Origin: Malachius bipustulatus
Lineage: Eukaryota; Arthropoda; Insecta; Coleoptera; Melyridae
Length of the DNA: 64,000 nucleotides
Direction: 5' to 3'
NCBI GenBank assembly: GCA_910589415.1
Contig: OU342630.1
Span: 76,194,186 to 76,258,185, forward strand
In this document: positions 46,201 through 57,640 of the stretch, piece by piece
Numbering within the stretch: position 1 is the first letter of the stretch
Layout: each line of letters starts with the position of its first letter
Notes under the pieces: model-generated
Databases searched by the model: none
What the model saw: the letters and a program-made list of their open reading frames with translations, nothing else
What the model was told of the DNA's origin: nothing
Made by a program: the position numbers and the translations under genes

Positions 46201-46645
46201 TTTCGTGACATCGCATGATTTGTTTCCCACGATTTATCTCCAACATTCCCTGTTCTGTGTGTTTTGGAGAGATTCAAGAATTGACATTCGGGTCATCTGT
46301 TTTACTTGGTCAACACATCTCGTAGGGGATCGGCCTCTTGGTCTTTTGACCAAGAGCTTCTCCAGGCTGTCTTCATTTTTACGAGATATATGTATGCCCA
46401 AAAGAGGAAAGAATATTCGTCTGCGACATTCCCTTGATGATAGCTTGTCTGGGCTCTTTGAGGATTGAGATGTTATAGTCCATTTTGCTGCGTCCAAGGA
46501 ATTTCAATAAGCATTCGTCTCCAGAACCACATTTCGAAGGCATCTACTTAGGTATTCGATTTCTGTCCGCTGCACTGAGGGTCCACGTTTCGGCACCGTA
46601 TAGAAATATGGGTTCTGACGATCTTTTTTGTATTTATTTTTTTAT
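46200..46645 (-). mobile_element. LINE 3' fragment, C-terminal end of ORF2 (degenerate)
   Basis: On the minus strand the frames carry YGAETWTLSAADRNRI then DAFEMWFWRRML (about 46605-46510), followed by HISRKNEDSLEKLLVK, RPRGRSPTRCVDQVKQM, ESLQNTQNRECWR (about 46400-46240). These are the connection and C-terminal blocks of RTE-like/endonuclease-RT LINEs (Y-G-x-E-x-W-T, A-F-E-M-W-x-x-R-R-M-L, G-R-P-x-x-R-W-x-D). Several frames are needed, so it is broken. It ends in a short GAA repeat (plus-strand TTCTTCTTC near 46182), which may be the tail. The RT core is absent. Confidence 0.8.
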
Positions 46646-48310
46646 AACTGGCCTTTCCATATGGAGTTGCGTGCTATTGCAATGCGTTTTTTATTTCCTT
46701 ATAGTGCTTCCTCCTTGTGCGCTAATCCTTCTTTTGAAGGATTTCTTCTTAGTTTTATAAAAGATGCAGTTCTAAAATTTTGAATTCATCCCGTTGTTCA
46801 CCCCGTACTGTGTTAAAAAAATCAAGGCAATCTAGATTTTTTATTGCGATATAAGTCAACTTTTGTTTTTCTTATGGACGCCAAATTTGAATTTTAGTAA
46901 CCAACTTTCCCAAAGTGCAAGAAAAAAATACATAAGTACTTTTTTTCGAATTATACCATTGACAAAATTTTCGCTTTGCACTTACCCGGCAGCAAAGTCA
47001 CGACGCTGCAACGTGATTTTTTCATCCCCAACGTCAGTACGATGACTTTAGAAATGACTGGCAAATGACAGTAGGATGACGTGATTTTTAGACGTCGTAC
47101 GTAATTACCTAATATTTATTAAATACATTTTATGGCTGGTTTAAGGAAGCCAAAGGCCTTTTTTCATGGATATAAAATTTATTACTTATAATTACCTAAA
47201 CTGCTATTTTCTAGGATAATAATTATAATAAACAGTTTAATAATAATAAACAAATAAAGCAGTTTATCGTTATAGGGCTTAAATCATTGGGCATGCCAAT
47301 TGTTGTGAGAATCTACAGGGAGATATTTATTCAGGGGTGCATGCCCCGTTTTCTTCCCCTAAACTTTTTGCGATGCCGGGGTGCGCCGCCGCTGATGGAT
47401 TCTAAAATACAATAGGTAGGTATACTTACCTATAAATTTGTTGCTTTATTGAGAAACTTTTTGGTCTCTTAGGTATAGTTATTTTTGCACCTGAAACCGT
47501 TAACAAGAAAAAAATCTAATTCTTTGGACGAAATTAATTTTTTTTAAACGGTGCAGGCTCTGGATTTTTTGCGATCATTTCTCATTTTCATTAGTTTTGA
47601 CAGTTTGGTCGGCATTGTCTGTTAAAAATTGAAGCTGGGATGACCACTGACTGAAAAAATTTTCAAATTTCAACACCCTTTAAATCGATAACGAAGTGGT
47701 TGATGCGGACATATAAAGGTGTGTTTATATGAACTTTACGAATTACCTCCTTTCGTATTTATAGGTATTTAGGGACACTTGTATTAGGTACCCATATACC
47801 TACGCTTTATTCATAATACTTAATAATGATTATAAGGTAGACGTCAATCTATGCATGCACGACGCAAGGAAATGATTTTAAGAATCGTTTGATGCAAAAT
47901 GGGGGCCTCCAAAAGTTATATTAAATTGGCCAAAGTAATATCTATAAGTATAGGTAGGTATACCTACTTACTCCCAAAGTTTATGAATGCTTTTTAAATG
48001 CTTGCGCCATGTAAATAAATAATGCACGGAGTTGCCTAACTTCTCCAGATATAGAAAGAAAGTTTGGGTAAGGAACTGGAGTAGGTAGGTAATTGGTTAA
48101 AAAATAAGCTATAGGTACCTAATAAAAGTCGAAACTCGAAAAATCCTGTTATACATCAACCGGGATGAATTAACAAAGCAAAATCTTCAAAACTATTAAA
48201 CTTCATCATCTGGAACAAAAAATTCTCCCCGATGAGTTCGCGTACAAGATTAATCTCCTTAAAATTGCCAATAAACTGATCATTTCGGCATTAAGTATTT
48301 CTATCTCAGA
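46646..48310. other. intergenic, no gene; GACGT-rich patch near 47.0 kb
   Basis: Between 46990 and 47105 words with ACGT recur (ACGACGCTGCAACGTG, CCAACGTCAGTACGATGAC, GGATGACGTG, TAGACGTCGTACG). This may be a diverged repeat or a regulatory patch. The rest is AT-rich with TAGGTA words. Confidence 0.3.
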
Positions 48311-48319
48311 TTCATACCT

Positions 48320-48690
48320 ACCGGATTGTCGAGAGGTCCAAAAGTCACTCTTCTCTGCAGGTCCCGTATGCAGCATCCACTGGACGCCGTCGAGCCGTCT
48401 CTTCGCGGGCCCCGCCTACCATTGTCTCAACGCCTACCGTGCGTGGCGCCTGCGTTGTCACGTGACACCACCGGGACCAATGTCTATTCGGATTCTGTAA
48501 ATCAATTCGAGATTCCTGCCGTACACGAGACGAACAAGGATAACCGGACTTGACAGAGACGCCGCCAGGATTAAACGTGGAGTACGACGGCGAGGCTTCT
48601 TTCTCTCCTGTGCCGGGCTGTTCAAAATATTCCAAGATTTTCGAGTCAAGTTCACTCCAGTTCGATTCAGCCCATGTTTAAACGTGCGTA
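48320..48690. promoter_or_regulatory. CpG- and GC-rich island, candidate promoter or 5' exon
   Basis: About 370 bp with GACGCCGTCGAGCCGTCTC, GCGGGCCCCGCC, GTGCGTGGCGCC and GAGACGCCGCCAGG in AT-rich surroundings. A good acceptor-like site (ctcttctctgcag then GTCCCG) lies on the plus strand. ORFs on both strands (48326-48553 plus, 48345-48635 and 48458-48655 minus) overlap without a recognisable domain. It could be the first exon or promoter of a gene I cannot otherwise see. Confidence 0.3.
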
Positions 48691-49015
48691 ATCTGTATTG
48701 ATTTATACTTGCGGATGCAATTCAGACTGGTTGCTAGCGGTGGAAAGTGGAAGTGGAGTACATGGCTTGCTCTTGTATTGCCCTGAAGGGGTTTTTTGTA
48801 CATTGTTGTGGGAGTTTGTATATACGGATCAGTGTATAATATGTACCGGGTGCCATTTACCGAAATCCGTAAATGAGGGGGGAATGACAGGAAGTTAACT
48901 TTTTAACGGTCTAGTAGGTAATTAGCGATGTACCTAGCTACGAATTGTTCTGGGGATTTTAAGATTCTCTTAATAAGTACATTATTAGAGTTTAGATAGG
49001 TCACTTATAATATAA
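48691..49015. other. no gene recognised
   Basis: Moderately balanced sequence downstream of the GC-rich island; ORF 48698-48898 has no domain. Confidence 0.3.
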
Positions 49016-49017
49016 TA

Positions 49018-49745
49018 CAGGGTGAATCATGCATATGGGAAAGCTCGATAAGCACCCATACCGTTAAAGACATCAAAATGGTCAAAAAAGCGTTGCAAAT
49101 AGGAGGCCAAAGTATGCTGTTTGTAATTTTTTTGCCATATACAGAGGGCCTTTCAAAACATGTAACGGAAAATTCCTTAGCGCATTCTGATGAAAAAAAA
49201 GTGAAAATTGGCTTTATGAAAGCAAAATTTTAAACTGTCATAATGTTTTCTACATAAAATAAGTGATGATGTCCTCAATAATGTAGGTATTTTTGTATTA
49301 AAAAATGACTAAAAAATAAAGCTTCTGGGTCAAAAGCTTCAATGTGATGAACTGCTTTCGAGGAAAACAGCATTTTAAGATGAAAAACATAAAAGTACCA
49401 ACATGCTTTGTTGCGTGAACAAAAGTATCACTTCCTTTGTTAATTTTTTTAAGCGTAGGTATAATATGTTTCACTGTCGCATATACCTATAGAAAAAAAT
49501 TAAGTAACCCGCAAAGAGTATATATAGATAATATTAATGATGTGTACAAAAGTTCAGTTTTATATTTCAAACGGTTCCTGAGATATCGTTAAAAAACTGC
49601 AAAATATTTTTTTTACACCCTGCACCTATTATCTCGAAAACGGTGCGTTTACGGACCCATATTAATAGGAACTTTTTTTCTCAGAACGAGCCCAGGAATC
49701 ACACCTTTCATTTTCCGACAAATGTTTTGGAACACCCTGTAGGTA
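49018..49745 (+). repeat. dispersed repeat region with a solitary CAGGGTGAATCATG end
   Basis: TA-CAGGGTGAATCATGCATATG at 49016 has no inverted partner that I can find. 49560-49740 is a copy of the CAAACGGTTCC family (CAAACGGTTCCTGAGATATCG, GAAAACGGTGCGTTTACGGA, CCGACAAATGTTTTGGAACACC). Confidence 0.5.
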
Positions 49746-49799
49746 TACCTACATAGGTACCTACAGTGTAGGTACCTATCATTTTTGCAGTGCATTTTT

Positions 49800-50370
49800 G
49801 AAACCAAAAGCAAAAGTGTTTTTATCGAATGACGTTTTCTTTTTCAATGCAAGATAGGGATTTACATGTAAAAACTTTACCTCGTGTTAATGGTTTTCTT
49901 GGAGTAAATTTTGGATTTTTTTTTTTTTGTATCGTAATACACATTATTCTACACGACCTTTTGAAGGTCTGGTGCCACGGAAGCAATACTTTTTTAAATA
50001 AAACCAAAAAAATGGACCGATTTCTACAGATTTTAAAAACTATAGTTACATAGCTGATGTGTTCAAAATTGATAGGCATATGAGTAAAAAATGAAATAGC
50101 TAATAACTTTTCCCGTGACATTTTCCAAAATTTTGAAAACTAATGCCATATATTTTGTAATTTTTTGCCAAAAAAAGGTCAAATTTGACTATTAATTGTA
50201 AAAGACATACGTGACAGGTGTGGTGAGCGTGATGTCATTTGTCATCATTTATAAAGCACAAACTATTATAGCGAAGTCAAAATTTTTCTAAAACAAGAAG
50301 GAAAAATTTTCCCATATATATATGATGCGTAGGTTATATAGGTATAGGTACCTACTTTGTGTGTCGCAAG
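49800..50370 (+). mobile_element. partial copy of the 23.4-kb CAGTGTCACAC foldback family
   Basis: GACATTTTCCAAAATTTTGAAAAC..., AAATTTGACTATTAATTGTAAAAGACA, GTGATGTCATTTGTCATC and AAAGCACAAACTAT...GAAGTCAAAATTTTTC match the right arm of 23410-24127 in order. The terminal word is decayed (TACTTTGTGTGTCGCA). ORFs here are repeat translations. Confidence 0.6.
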
Positions 50371-50520
50371 TTCGCAGGTGGCTCAACTCTTTTACTTACC
50401 AAAAAAATTTCGAAAATTCTACCAAACCTTTTTTGACACCGTTATACGAGGCAATTTCTCAGATGTCTACGCGGTCATTACCTACTATAAATAGAGTACC
50501 TACCAATTTACATACATATA

Positions 50521-51405
50521 CAGGGTGTCCCAGCTTATTCGAAGCGGTCTCTGTAGGCCAAACGATGGACTTTTTCAAAAAACTTTTTGAAAATTCAAGT
50601 ACAGGATCACAATGGCCATAATTTAAAATTGTTTTGGAGTATACAGAGTGTCCCATATGACAGTGGCATATCAAAGTTATGTTTTTTTAAATGGAATGCT
50701 CCTATATGTTAGGTACTGCATTTTTAGATTGTCTGAGAAGAGAAAATAAGATTTACTTTCACAGTTGGCGTTTAAATTCAGAAGTTTTTGAGTTATAAAC
50801 AAGTGAAAATCGTCATTTTTCAAGTTCAAGGCTCTGTACAACGAAAACGGCCGAAGATAGAGAAAAACGGCTTACATGTCCCTATTTTACTTTTTCATGT
50901 ACTACCCTATCATGTAGATGAAATGTTTATACAGGGTGATAAAAAATTTGAAAAATTCTGAGATTTCTCCACGCGTCGCCAAATAAAAAAATCAAAGAAA
51001 GTAAAAATTTTTCTATACCATAGCATAGTACATAAAAAGTTAAAATAGGGACATGTAAGCCGTTTTTCTCTATCTTGAACCGTTTTCATTGTACAGGGCC
51101 TTGAACTTGAAAAATGACGATTTTCACTTGTTTACAACTCAAAAACTTCTGAATTTAAACACCAACTGTAAAAGCCAATCCTATTTTCTCTTCTCAGACA
51201 ATTTAAAAATGCAATAACATAGGAGCATTCCATTTAAAAAAACATAACTTTGATATGCCACTGTCATATGGGACACTCTGTATACTCCAAAATAACTTTA
51301 AATTATGGCCATTGTGATCCTGTACTTGAATTTGCAAATTTTTTTTAGAAAAAATCAATCGTTTGACCTACAGAGACCGCTTCGAATAAGCTGGGACACC
51401 CGGCT
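50521..51405. mobile_element. CAGGGTGTCCCAGCTTATTC foldback, copy 2 (885 bp)
   Basis: Same element as 41769-42644, with the same ends and arms. The right end carries a 2-bp insertion in the terminal word (CACCC-GG-CTG). TA flanks both sides. It is followed immediately by another foldback. Confidence 0.85.
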
Positions 51406-51407
51406 GT

Positions 51408-52202
51408 ATATAGGGTGACATTTTTGGATGATGCCATAAACGATAGGTACCTACCTTTAAAACAAAAAAGGATATCAAAAATCATATTTTATTTACGATA
51501 TCTTTAAAACCAAAAAAATATATCAAAAATCGCAAAATATATGGTTTGGGTAATAGGGAGGGGAAGCAAAATTGACGTAGTAAATGACTCACCCCCATGC
51601 ATCAACCCTTAAAGCTCTATTTGCTTCAATTATGAAATTTTACATAATAAACCTACTTGTAATAAGTAGGTAATTTTAAAGGGAATTCTACATGTATATG
51701 CGTAGTATAAATTGGTGGCTTGTGTTTTGAAACCGATTCATTTTTACGGAAGTTATAAACAAGCGGAAATTGCAATTTTCCATTTTCAAAGCAGCTTTTA
51801 TTGAAAACGGCTCTAGATAGAGAAAAACGGATTTAGGTACATGTCGCTATCTTAACTTTTCATGCGGTATCCCATTGTGTGGATAAATTTTTTAGGTATA
51901 CAGAATGATAAAAAATCTGCTACATTTCATCATCCTAAAAAATTCAGTTACATGATAGGAAACCATAAAGCACGATTGTATTTCTACTATATACATGGAC
52001 GTATACCTATCAAAATTTGGGGGTTGCTGTTTAAAAATTTATAATTGAGGCGGATGGATTCTTTAGGGTTGATGGGGTGAATGATCAACTACGTCACCTT
52101 TGTTCTTCCTCTCTATTATACCCAAACGATTTTTTGTGGTTTTTAATACCTTTTTTTGTTTTAAAGATATCGCCAATGTCAAATTTTAAAAATGTCACCC
52201 TG
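51408..52202. mobile_element. 795-bp foldback (TAGGGTGACATTTTTGG ends) abutting copy 2
   Basis: The left end TATAGGGTGACATTTTTGGA (C lost from CAGGG) and the right end AAAAATGTCACCCTG-TA are inverted. The arms pair through ACAAAAAAGGATATCAAAAA and CCCAAAC...ATTATACC, and GTAGTAAATGACTCACCCC against GGGGTGAATGATCAACTACG. The centre carries the shared module (GAAAACGGCTCTAGATAGAG). Confidence 0.7.
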
Positions 52203-53818
52203 TATGTTTTTGTATGTCACCATGAATGCTTGATTTTAGTTAATTGCACGATCAATTTTTGATGGTAAACAAACTGAGCATTACAAAGTTAATGACATGT
52301 GGGACGTGAAATATCAATGTCGCATATAGGTGCCTTTACTTAGCAACCGCGGAGATGTGCCTCTCACTTATAAAAGACAGGCATGCATGAAAAACTTCCT
52401 CTAGCAGAATTTTAAATAAAGGTTTGGACTGTGAGTTGAGGAGGCGTTCTATGTGAATGTTGTGAATGTTGCTAATTTTATTGGTAAGTACCTAAAAGAA
52501 CCATCAAAACTTACGATAAAAAAAAACAACTGGAAGAATTCTGAAAATTACATGGGTCTGAAATGCGATGTTCAATTGCAAAAATTTACTTCAAGGCTAC
52601 AAGACAATACTTTTTTAGGTCTTCAAAATAGTAAATGATATAGATCATCTCAAGTGTATAAGTCACTGCTTTCATGCAAAGACTCCTTATTTGCCATTCT
52701 TGCAGGTGGAGGTAAAAAAAAAGTTGCAGGAGATCTAACAGGGGGGCTAGAGCTCAAGGAATGGAGTCAACGGGTACCAGAGACTCTTATAATGAACCTG
52801 AATGTGCCAGTGAAAATTCATGTTTTTGAATAACATCTAATAGTGATAAATGAAGTGGTAAGAACATCCCCCTACCAAATGAAGAGGTACAGGGTTAAAT
52901 TAATCATTGAACTTCTGGTGGTTACATGGCAGGCTGAAAATTCCAAATGAAAATTGTACGAAGTCGATTTTGGTACATTGTTCATTACAAAAGTGATAAT
53001 GATGCAGATATACACAAACCTAGGAGTTGGAAAGCTTCGTGAATACCTCTGTTGCTTGCTTTATTTAATTTTGCTTTAATTTATTTCATAAAAGTCAGAA
53101 GTGGAATGATAACTCGGTGGGGGTGACAATAATCGGTACCTACAGTTAATAATAATTATTAATAGGGAATATTTATTTTTATACACTTATATGTATAGGA
53201 TCTGATATTTATTATCCCTAAAGTTGAAGAAATTTGATTATTTGCCTGGTGTAGGTAGGTAAAACTCATTTTCTATTAGAGTAGCTTCAGGCTGAGTGAA
53301 ATAAAAGTGCAGTATTGTGTTAAGAAATAACACCAAGAGGATAAAAAATAGAAGAAAATAAGTGGAAAACCGTATATAATATGAGACATCCAATTTACCA
53401 AGTGTCCAGGAAATTGATAGTTTCCATTCCACTCACGTATCCTGTTGCAACTTAAACATCGTTCCCGCGATGTCGTATACTCTTATATCTATAATCCCGG
53501 GAATGTATGCATTTGCAACATCAGATGCTGATGGATATGTTATGTACGTAACTTATGTAACTATATAGATTTTTATCTAGGGCATTATTCATCATCAAGT
53601 ATGCGAATTGAGGAACTTATTTATTTCCATGTATTTAAAGGAAGGTATAGGAATACCTATAATACTACTGACGCTTTTACGAAAAATTCTCAAGAAAGTA
53701 TGCTAATTTTTTTAACCATTTAGTTGAATAAATAATGACATCATATGAGTACTCTTATTAAAAATAATACGTTACATCTTTATGATAGATTAAATAATAT
53801 TTTTTGATATTATTGACT
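52203..53818. other. intergenic, no gene recognised
   Basis: A strong donor-like site (TTTATTG then GTAAGTACC, 52482) has no open frame leading into it. Sequence at 52680-53050 is less AT-rich but has no usable ORF or domain. Nothing is called. Confidence 0.35.
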
Positions 53819-53826
53819 TAGACGTT

Positions 53827-54400
53827 GCGAGTGTACGCAAAGCCCGGGACCAGGGAAACCTTTTGTGGATCAGAGCCTGTACTGGGTCTGACAAAAAATC
53901 TTCTCAAAGAAGCTATGAAACAATGGACTCGCAAGGGTCTAGAGAATCACTGGGCAATAGGGCAATACCGTTGGCTGCAGAGAGGCCAGGCTGTTTCTGG
54001 CTGGTCCGATCGAAAACAGATGGACCAGCATGTCCAAACTGAACCGGAAAGAACTCAGACTGCTAGTCGGGGTGCTCACCGGTCACAGCAGTCTGAAAAG
54101 ACACAAGTTATGGGGATTACTCGGGACCCGGTCTGCCCTAAATGCGGAATGGATGGATGAGGACTCCTACCATTAGGTAAGTATACAGCAGCCTCAGGCT
54201 CAACATTTTTGGGTCTGAGGAGCTACAAGAGGAAGATATGAAACTCCTCTCATACAACGACCTTCTGGCCTTTATCAAAGAGTCCGGGAGGTTCGAGTAG
54301 GAGTTCCACCATGGTTCGGGTCCGGCGAAAAGGGCCCTTGGTGGCCTAGTCGCTTGGGGTGCACCACCCCAACCCACCATACTACTACTACTACTACTAC
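53827..54400 (+). mobile_element. 5'-truncated RNase H-type LINE with (TAC)n tail and 8-bp target duplication
   Basis: TAGACGTT occurs at 53819-53826 and again at 54401-54408, directly flanking the insert. The insert ends in a (TAC)7 tail (54380-54400), typical of target-primed reverse transcription. Across three plus-strand frames it reads EPVLGLTKNLLKEAMKQW, LNRKELRLLVGVLTGHSSLKR, CPKCG, SEELQEEDMKLLSYNDLL and AFIKESGRFE. This is the tail of ORF2 after the RNase H domain in I/R1-type LINEs (L-x-G-x-L-T-G-H, C-x-x-C, F-I-K-x-S-G-R-F). Frameshifts near 53985 and 54150, and loss of the His/Cys part of the knuckle, make it non-coding. Confidence 0.88.
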
Positions 54401-54734
54401 TAGACGTTAAGTTTTATAGCTCTTCAAAAAACGTAAATTTGGATAAAATTAACCTAGAAAAAGGAACTAAAAGAATACCATAAGTATCAAAATTGGCTCG
54501 AAATGCACCCCTAAAATTGAATTTTTAATAAAATACCCTTCTTCAAGACAGTTCTGAGAGAGAATATATCACAAATGCTAGTCTCGATCATCGTTGATCC
54601 TATATAGTATCAACTATAATCTCTATAGTGAGTCCATCACACACATTTACTCAAGTCTCCATGTCAATTTATTGCTGTTTTCTTGTCGTCGTTTTACGTA
54701 CCCGTTATAATTAGAATCCCAAAATAACATTTAA

Positions 54735-54944
54735 AAAGTCATTCAAGGTCTTATAATACTGAGAAGACTGGAGGAAAATGGACTTCAAGTAGTAGAAAAA
54801 CTGGTATGCAGAAGATTCAAAGATTACCGGAAAATGCATACATATGAAATTAAGCCATCATGGAGGAGAGAACTATATGAGAAGAAACTGCAAAGACAGA
54901 GAAGAGAACATTTTGGTCTTGCATCAGTATCTACTTCTACATGA
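54735..54944 (+). pseudogene. 69-codon open frame, basic, unassigned (gene remnant or terminal exon)
   Basis: The open frame runs from 54735 to a TGA at 54942. It reads KVIQGLIILRRLEENGL, VVEKLVCRRFKDYRKMHTYE, IKPSWRRELYEKKLQRQRRE, HFGLASVSTST. Arg/Lys-rich and far from random AT-rich translation, it lacks an ATG at its start and a good acceptor. The order LRRL...RRF..Y...YE-KPSWRR...K-QRQRR faintly recalls small basic ribosomal proteins such as bS21m, but the likeness is too weak to name it. It could be a processed pseudogene or a last exon. Confidence 0.25.
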
Positions 54945-56925
54945 TTGCCATGTGACCAAACATATTACATTATAACAAATATATAATTTCAATATGGCTC
55001 GCTCTGATCGAAAACTCCTATAAGAGTTCAATATCGGTTACCTATAAAGTAAAAATATATTCAAGTAAATAGGTATTTTGTTTTTTGTTAACTTGATTTT
55101 TCCGCCAAGATGTGTAGCAGAACTATAACTTCTCTAGAAGAAATAAGAATTGGCGAGGCTGCACAATATCTAAGTATAGGTACATAAGGACAAGTGAAAT
55201 CCAGTGAATACAAAAATCATTCAAGGCAAAAGAATGGAGAGACTATTAAAGTTCGAGATACATAAAATTGGGAATGAGGCGCGCAGGCAAGGGTGCGGAG
55301 ATGTTGCTGAAAAGCCAACAAATAAGAGGGTTAGTTTCATATAGGTAATATCTAAGACGAGTTATTGGTAAAGGGACTGGTAAGATGTAAAAAATACCTG
55401 AAATATTCGTAAAAAAAACACCTGATTGGACATTGCCGCGATGTCATAAATCATCTCACTTACTTACTGAAATCACTCACTTGACTTTACCTGCCCGCGT
55501 ACATGGAGCTAGCGAGTTCGTTGCTGCGCATCCTTCCTCACTCCCAGTTTTATATATACCGAACTCTAGCTTTGCGATGACGTGAAAAAGCACCTATATA
55601 GGCTGAATTTTCAACTCACACCATATAAACCAGATTCATCAACAAGGGAATTATATCTACACTTGGAAAATTTTTTTAGACAAATCGGCGTGTCTAAAAC
55701 CTATAACCTATTCGTATACCGTGGAAGATACAGGGTCCGTTAAATAGGGTAAAACTTGAGCAAACAGAACGACAATCTGTAATACACCAGAAGGTGTATT
55801 AAACTCTTACTGTTTCCGAGATCCCCATCCTGTTCATTATTATTACCTTGGATACAGCGTTTTGGACTAATTACAATCCTGAAAAAACTCTCATTCTGTG
55901 TAGCGTGTCGAGGAAACTTTCACGAGTCAAGCCTTATATGAGTATTATAGGTATAGAAGCTGCACGGTTCAAGCAAATTAAATCTGACCATATTCTTGAC
56001 AGTTATGTTGCAAGACTTCTGCACCTCTTGGGAGACCTGGCAACAAAAAACCTCAAGAAGATTGCTAAATCATCAAAGCAGCCTTCCATAAAATTTGTAT
56101 GTAGAGAAAATTTTTTAAATTGCGGAGATGCATGGAAGAAAAATTTTCCACAAAGATTTAGCAGAAGAAAATTATTTTAAAAAGCTATGAACGCTCCCTT
56201 GATAATAGAAGGAGAATAATACATATTATGTATATAACAGGGAACGATAACGCAAAATATTTTTTATTTAAAAAAATTATCGGAATTAAAATTGTTCTGC
56301 ATCCTCCATTATTGTTACAAAACCGAATCATGTGCAAAGGAAAGGCGTCAGTTACCGTTCCCATGAAGTTAATCCAATGATATATCACTCATTATTCAAT
56401 CAAGTGTTACCCGGGCCGTTATCTGCATAAGCCAGCAGCGGCGGCGATGACTCTGCACATTTTAGACAACGAGCGTATAAGAACCCCATTGCGCTCCCAA
56501 TTAGCTAAGCAGTGGCGTGCAGGGTAGAATATTATTATATAGGTATACATACCTACCCGTGCGTAATCGTATAATCAGCAACCTTTGTTACCGACATCAT
56601 CCTACCACACATATGCATTCTCGTCATGTAGTGAAATGCAATTTAGCCCAAATTGTGCGATATTTAATAACGGATTCTTCAAAATACCGGGTGACCCAAA
56701 ATTAGAAACCCAAAAAATACCACAGGATAGATTTAAAAATAATCAGGGTTTCATTTGTGAAGATAAAGTCTAAAACGGCAGCATTTTGATGTTTCAGTTT
56801 TCAGCGGTGGTGAGAGTTTTTTTTTTGTTTTCAATATTTAGATTAGATTTGATTAGATTTATCGTGAGTGGACTAATGTGACACCCCCACTGCAACCGAA
56901 GGCCTATTGTGGCTCACATCTAGTC
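54945..56925. other. intergenic with two GC-richer patches
   Basis: 55480-55610 has a TATA-like motif (CCCAGTTTTATATATACCG) below a GC-rich patch, and 56400-56520 has CCCGGGCCGTTATC and CAGCAGCGGCGGCGATGAC. Either could be regulatory. ORF 55848-56180 (no ATG at its start) contains no domain. GGTCCGTTAAATAGG near 55733 is a dispersed-repeat word. Confidence 0.3.
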
Positions 56926-57640
56926 GTGCAGCCTCTTTAAGGAAGCTGACCAGTGTAAGGCAGTCTTTCCCGAATGTTACTGATATGTATAGTCTGCATC
57001 CAAAGCGGGGGACACTCGCATAGGATGTGTTTCGCTATTGCGTCATCCTGTGCAGATGAAGGTCCACCTTGCATTTCACAATATATTGGTAGGCCTATTA
57101 GGGCTTTCAGATCTTTCCTGTTAAGCGCCAATAGTTCTTTGGTCATTTTTTCGACGTGCCATGTACAAAGGCCTTCGAATGGTCCAGTCTTGGAAAGTTT
57201 TGCCAGTGATAAATTGAAATTTTGCACCTTTCCTAGCCAGAGAGTTGGCAAGTTCGTTCCCATATCCACCATGGCCCAGAATCCAGACCAGATAGTTACT
57301 TCGTTGCTCTTTGCTAGAGCATTCAAGGTTAGTTGAGAGTTCCAGACCAACTTGGACTTGCAGTGGCTGGAGCTAAGGGCTTTAGGGTTTTCAGAACCGC
57401 TTGGCTGACTGAAAGTATCTTTATTGATCTGCGTTGGCAGTGCATCTTTTCCTGCATCTGCGCACACAACTAGGTAGCATCGATTTCAGCCTGAAAAGTT
57501 GCCGCGCGAAGGCCTAGGCTCGTGAAGACTCTCTTATAATATTCTTCGAGCCAGCGCTACACACCCCATCAGCTCCAGTTCTGTGGATGTCTTAGATCCA
57601 TCGATGCTACCTGTAATCTGCTGTTAGGAGTTCGTTTCTG
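56840..57640 (-). mobile_element. RNase H-type LINE 3' fragment (degenerate)
   Basis: On the minus strand a DGSKTST motif (near 57600) matches the start of the LINE RNase H domain. The 176-codon frame 57467-56937 continues with SKLVWNSQLTLNALAKSNEVTIW, matching the S-x-L-V-x-x-C-x-x-x-L-N-x-L-A-x-x-N-x-V-x-L-x-W-V-P-G-H block, but the W-V-P-G-H part is scrambled. It then reads LLALNRKDLKALIGLP and AKHILCECPPL, the C-terminal H-x-x-C-x-C-P knuckle. The 3' end runs into CACTCACGATAAATCTAATC repeats (56890-56840). No catalytic set is complete. The family differs from the (TAC)n LINE only in detail; both are I/R1-like. Confidence 0.8.

Noticed and set aside
46205..46760. Plus-strand ORFs of 87 and 91 aa
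   Set aside because: Antisense shadows of the minus-strand LINE C-terminal region.
52400..52490. Strong donor (GTAAGTACC) that suggested an exon
   Set aside because: All three upstream frames have stops between the candidate acceptor and the donor.
55848..56180. 110-codon open frame on the plus strand
   Set aside because: The first codon is TTG, not ATG; no acceptor at its start and no domain recognised.
56974..57336. 120-aa plus-strand ORF
   Set aside because: Antisense to the RNase H LINE fragment.
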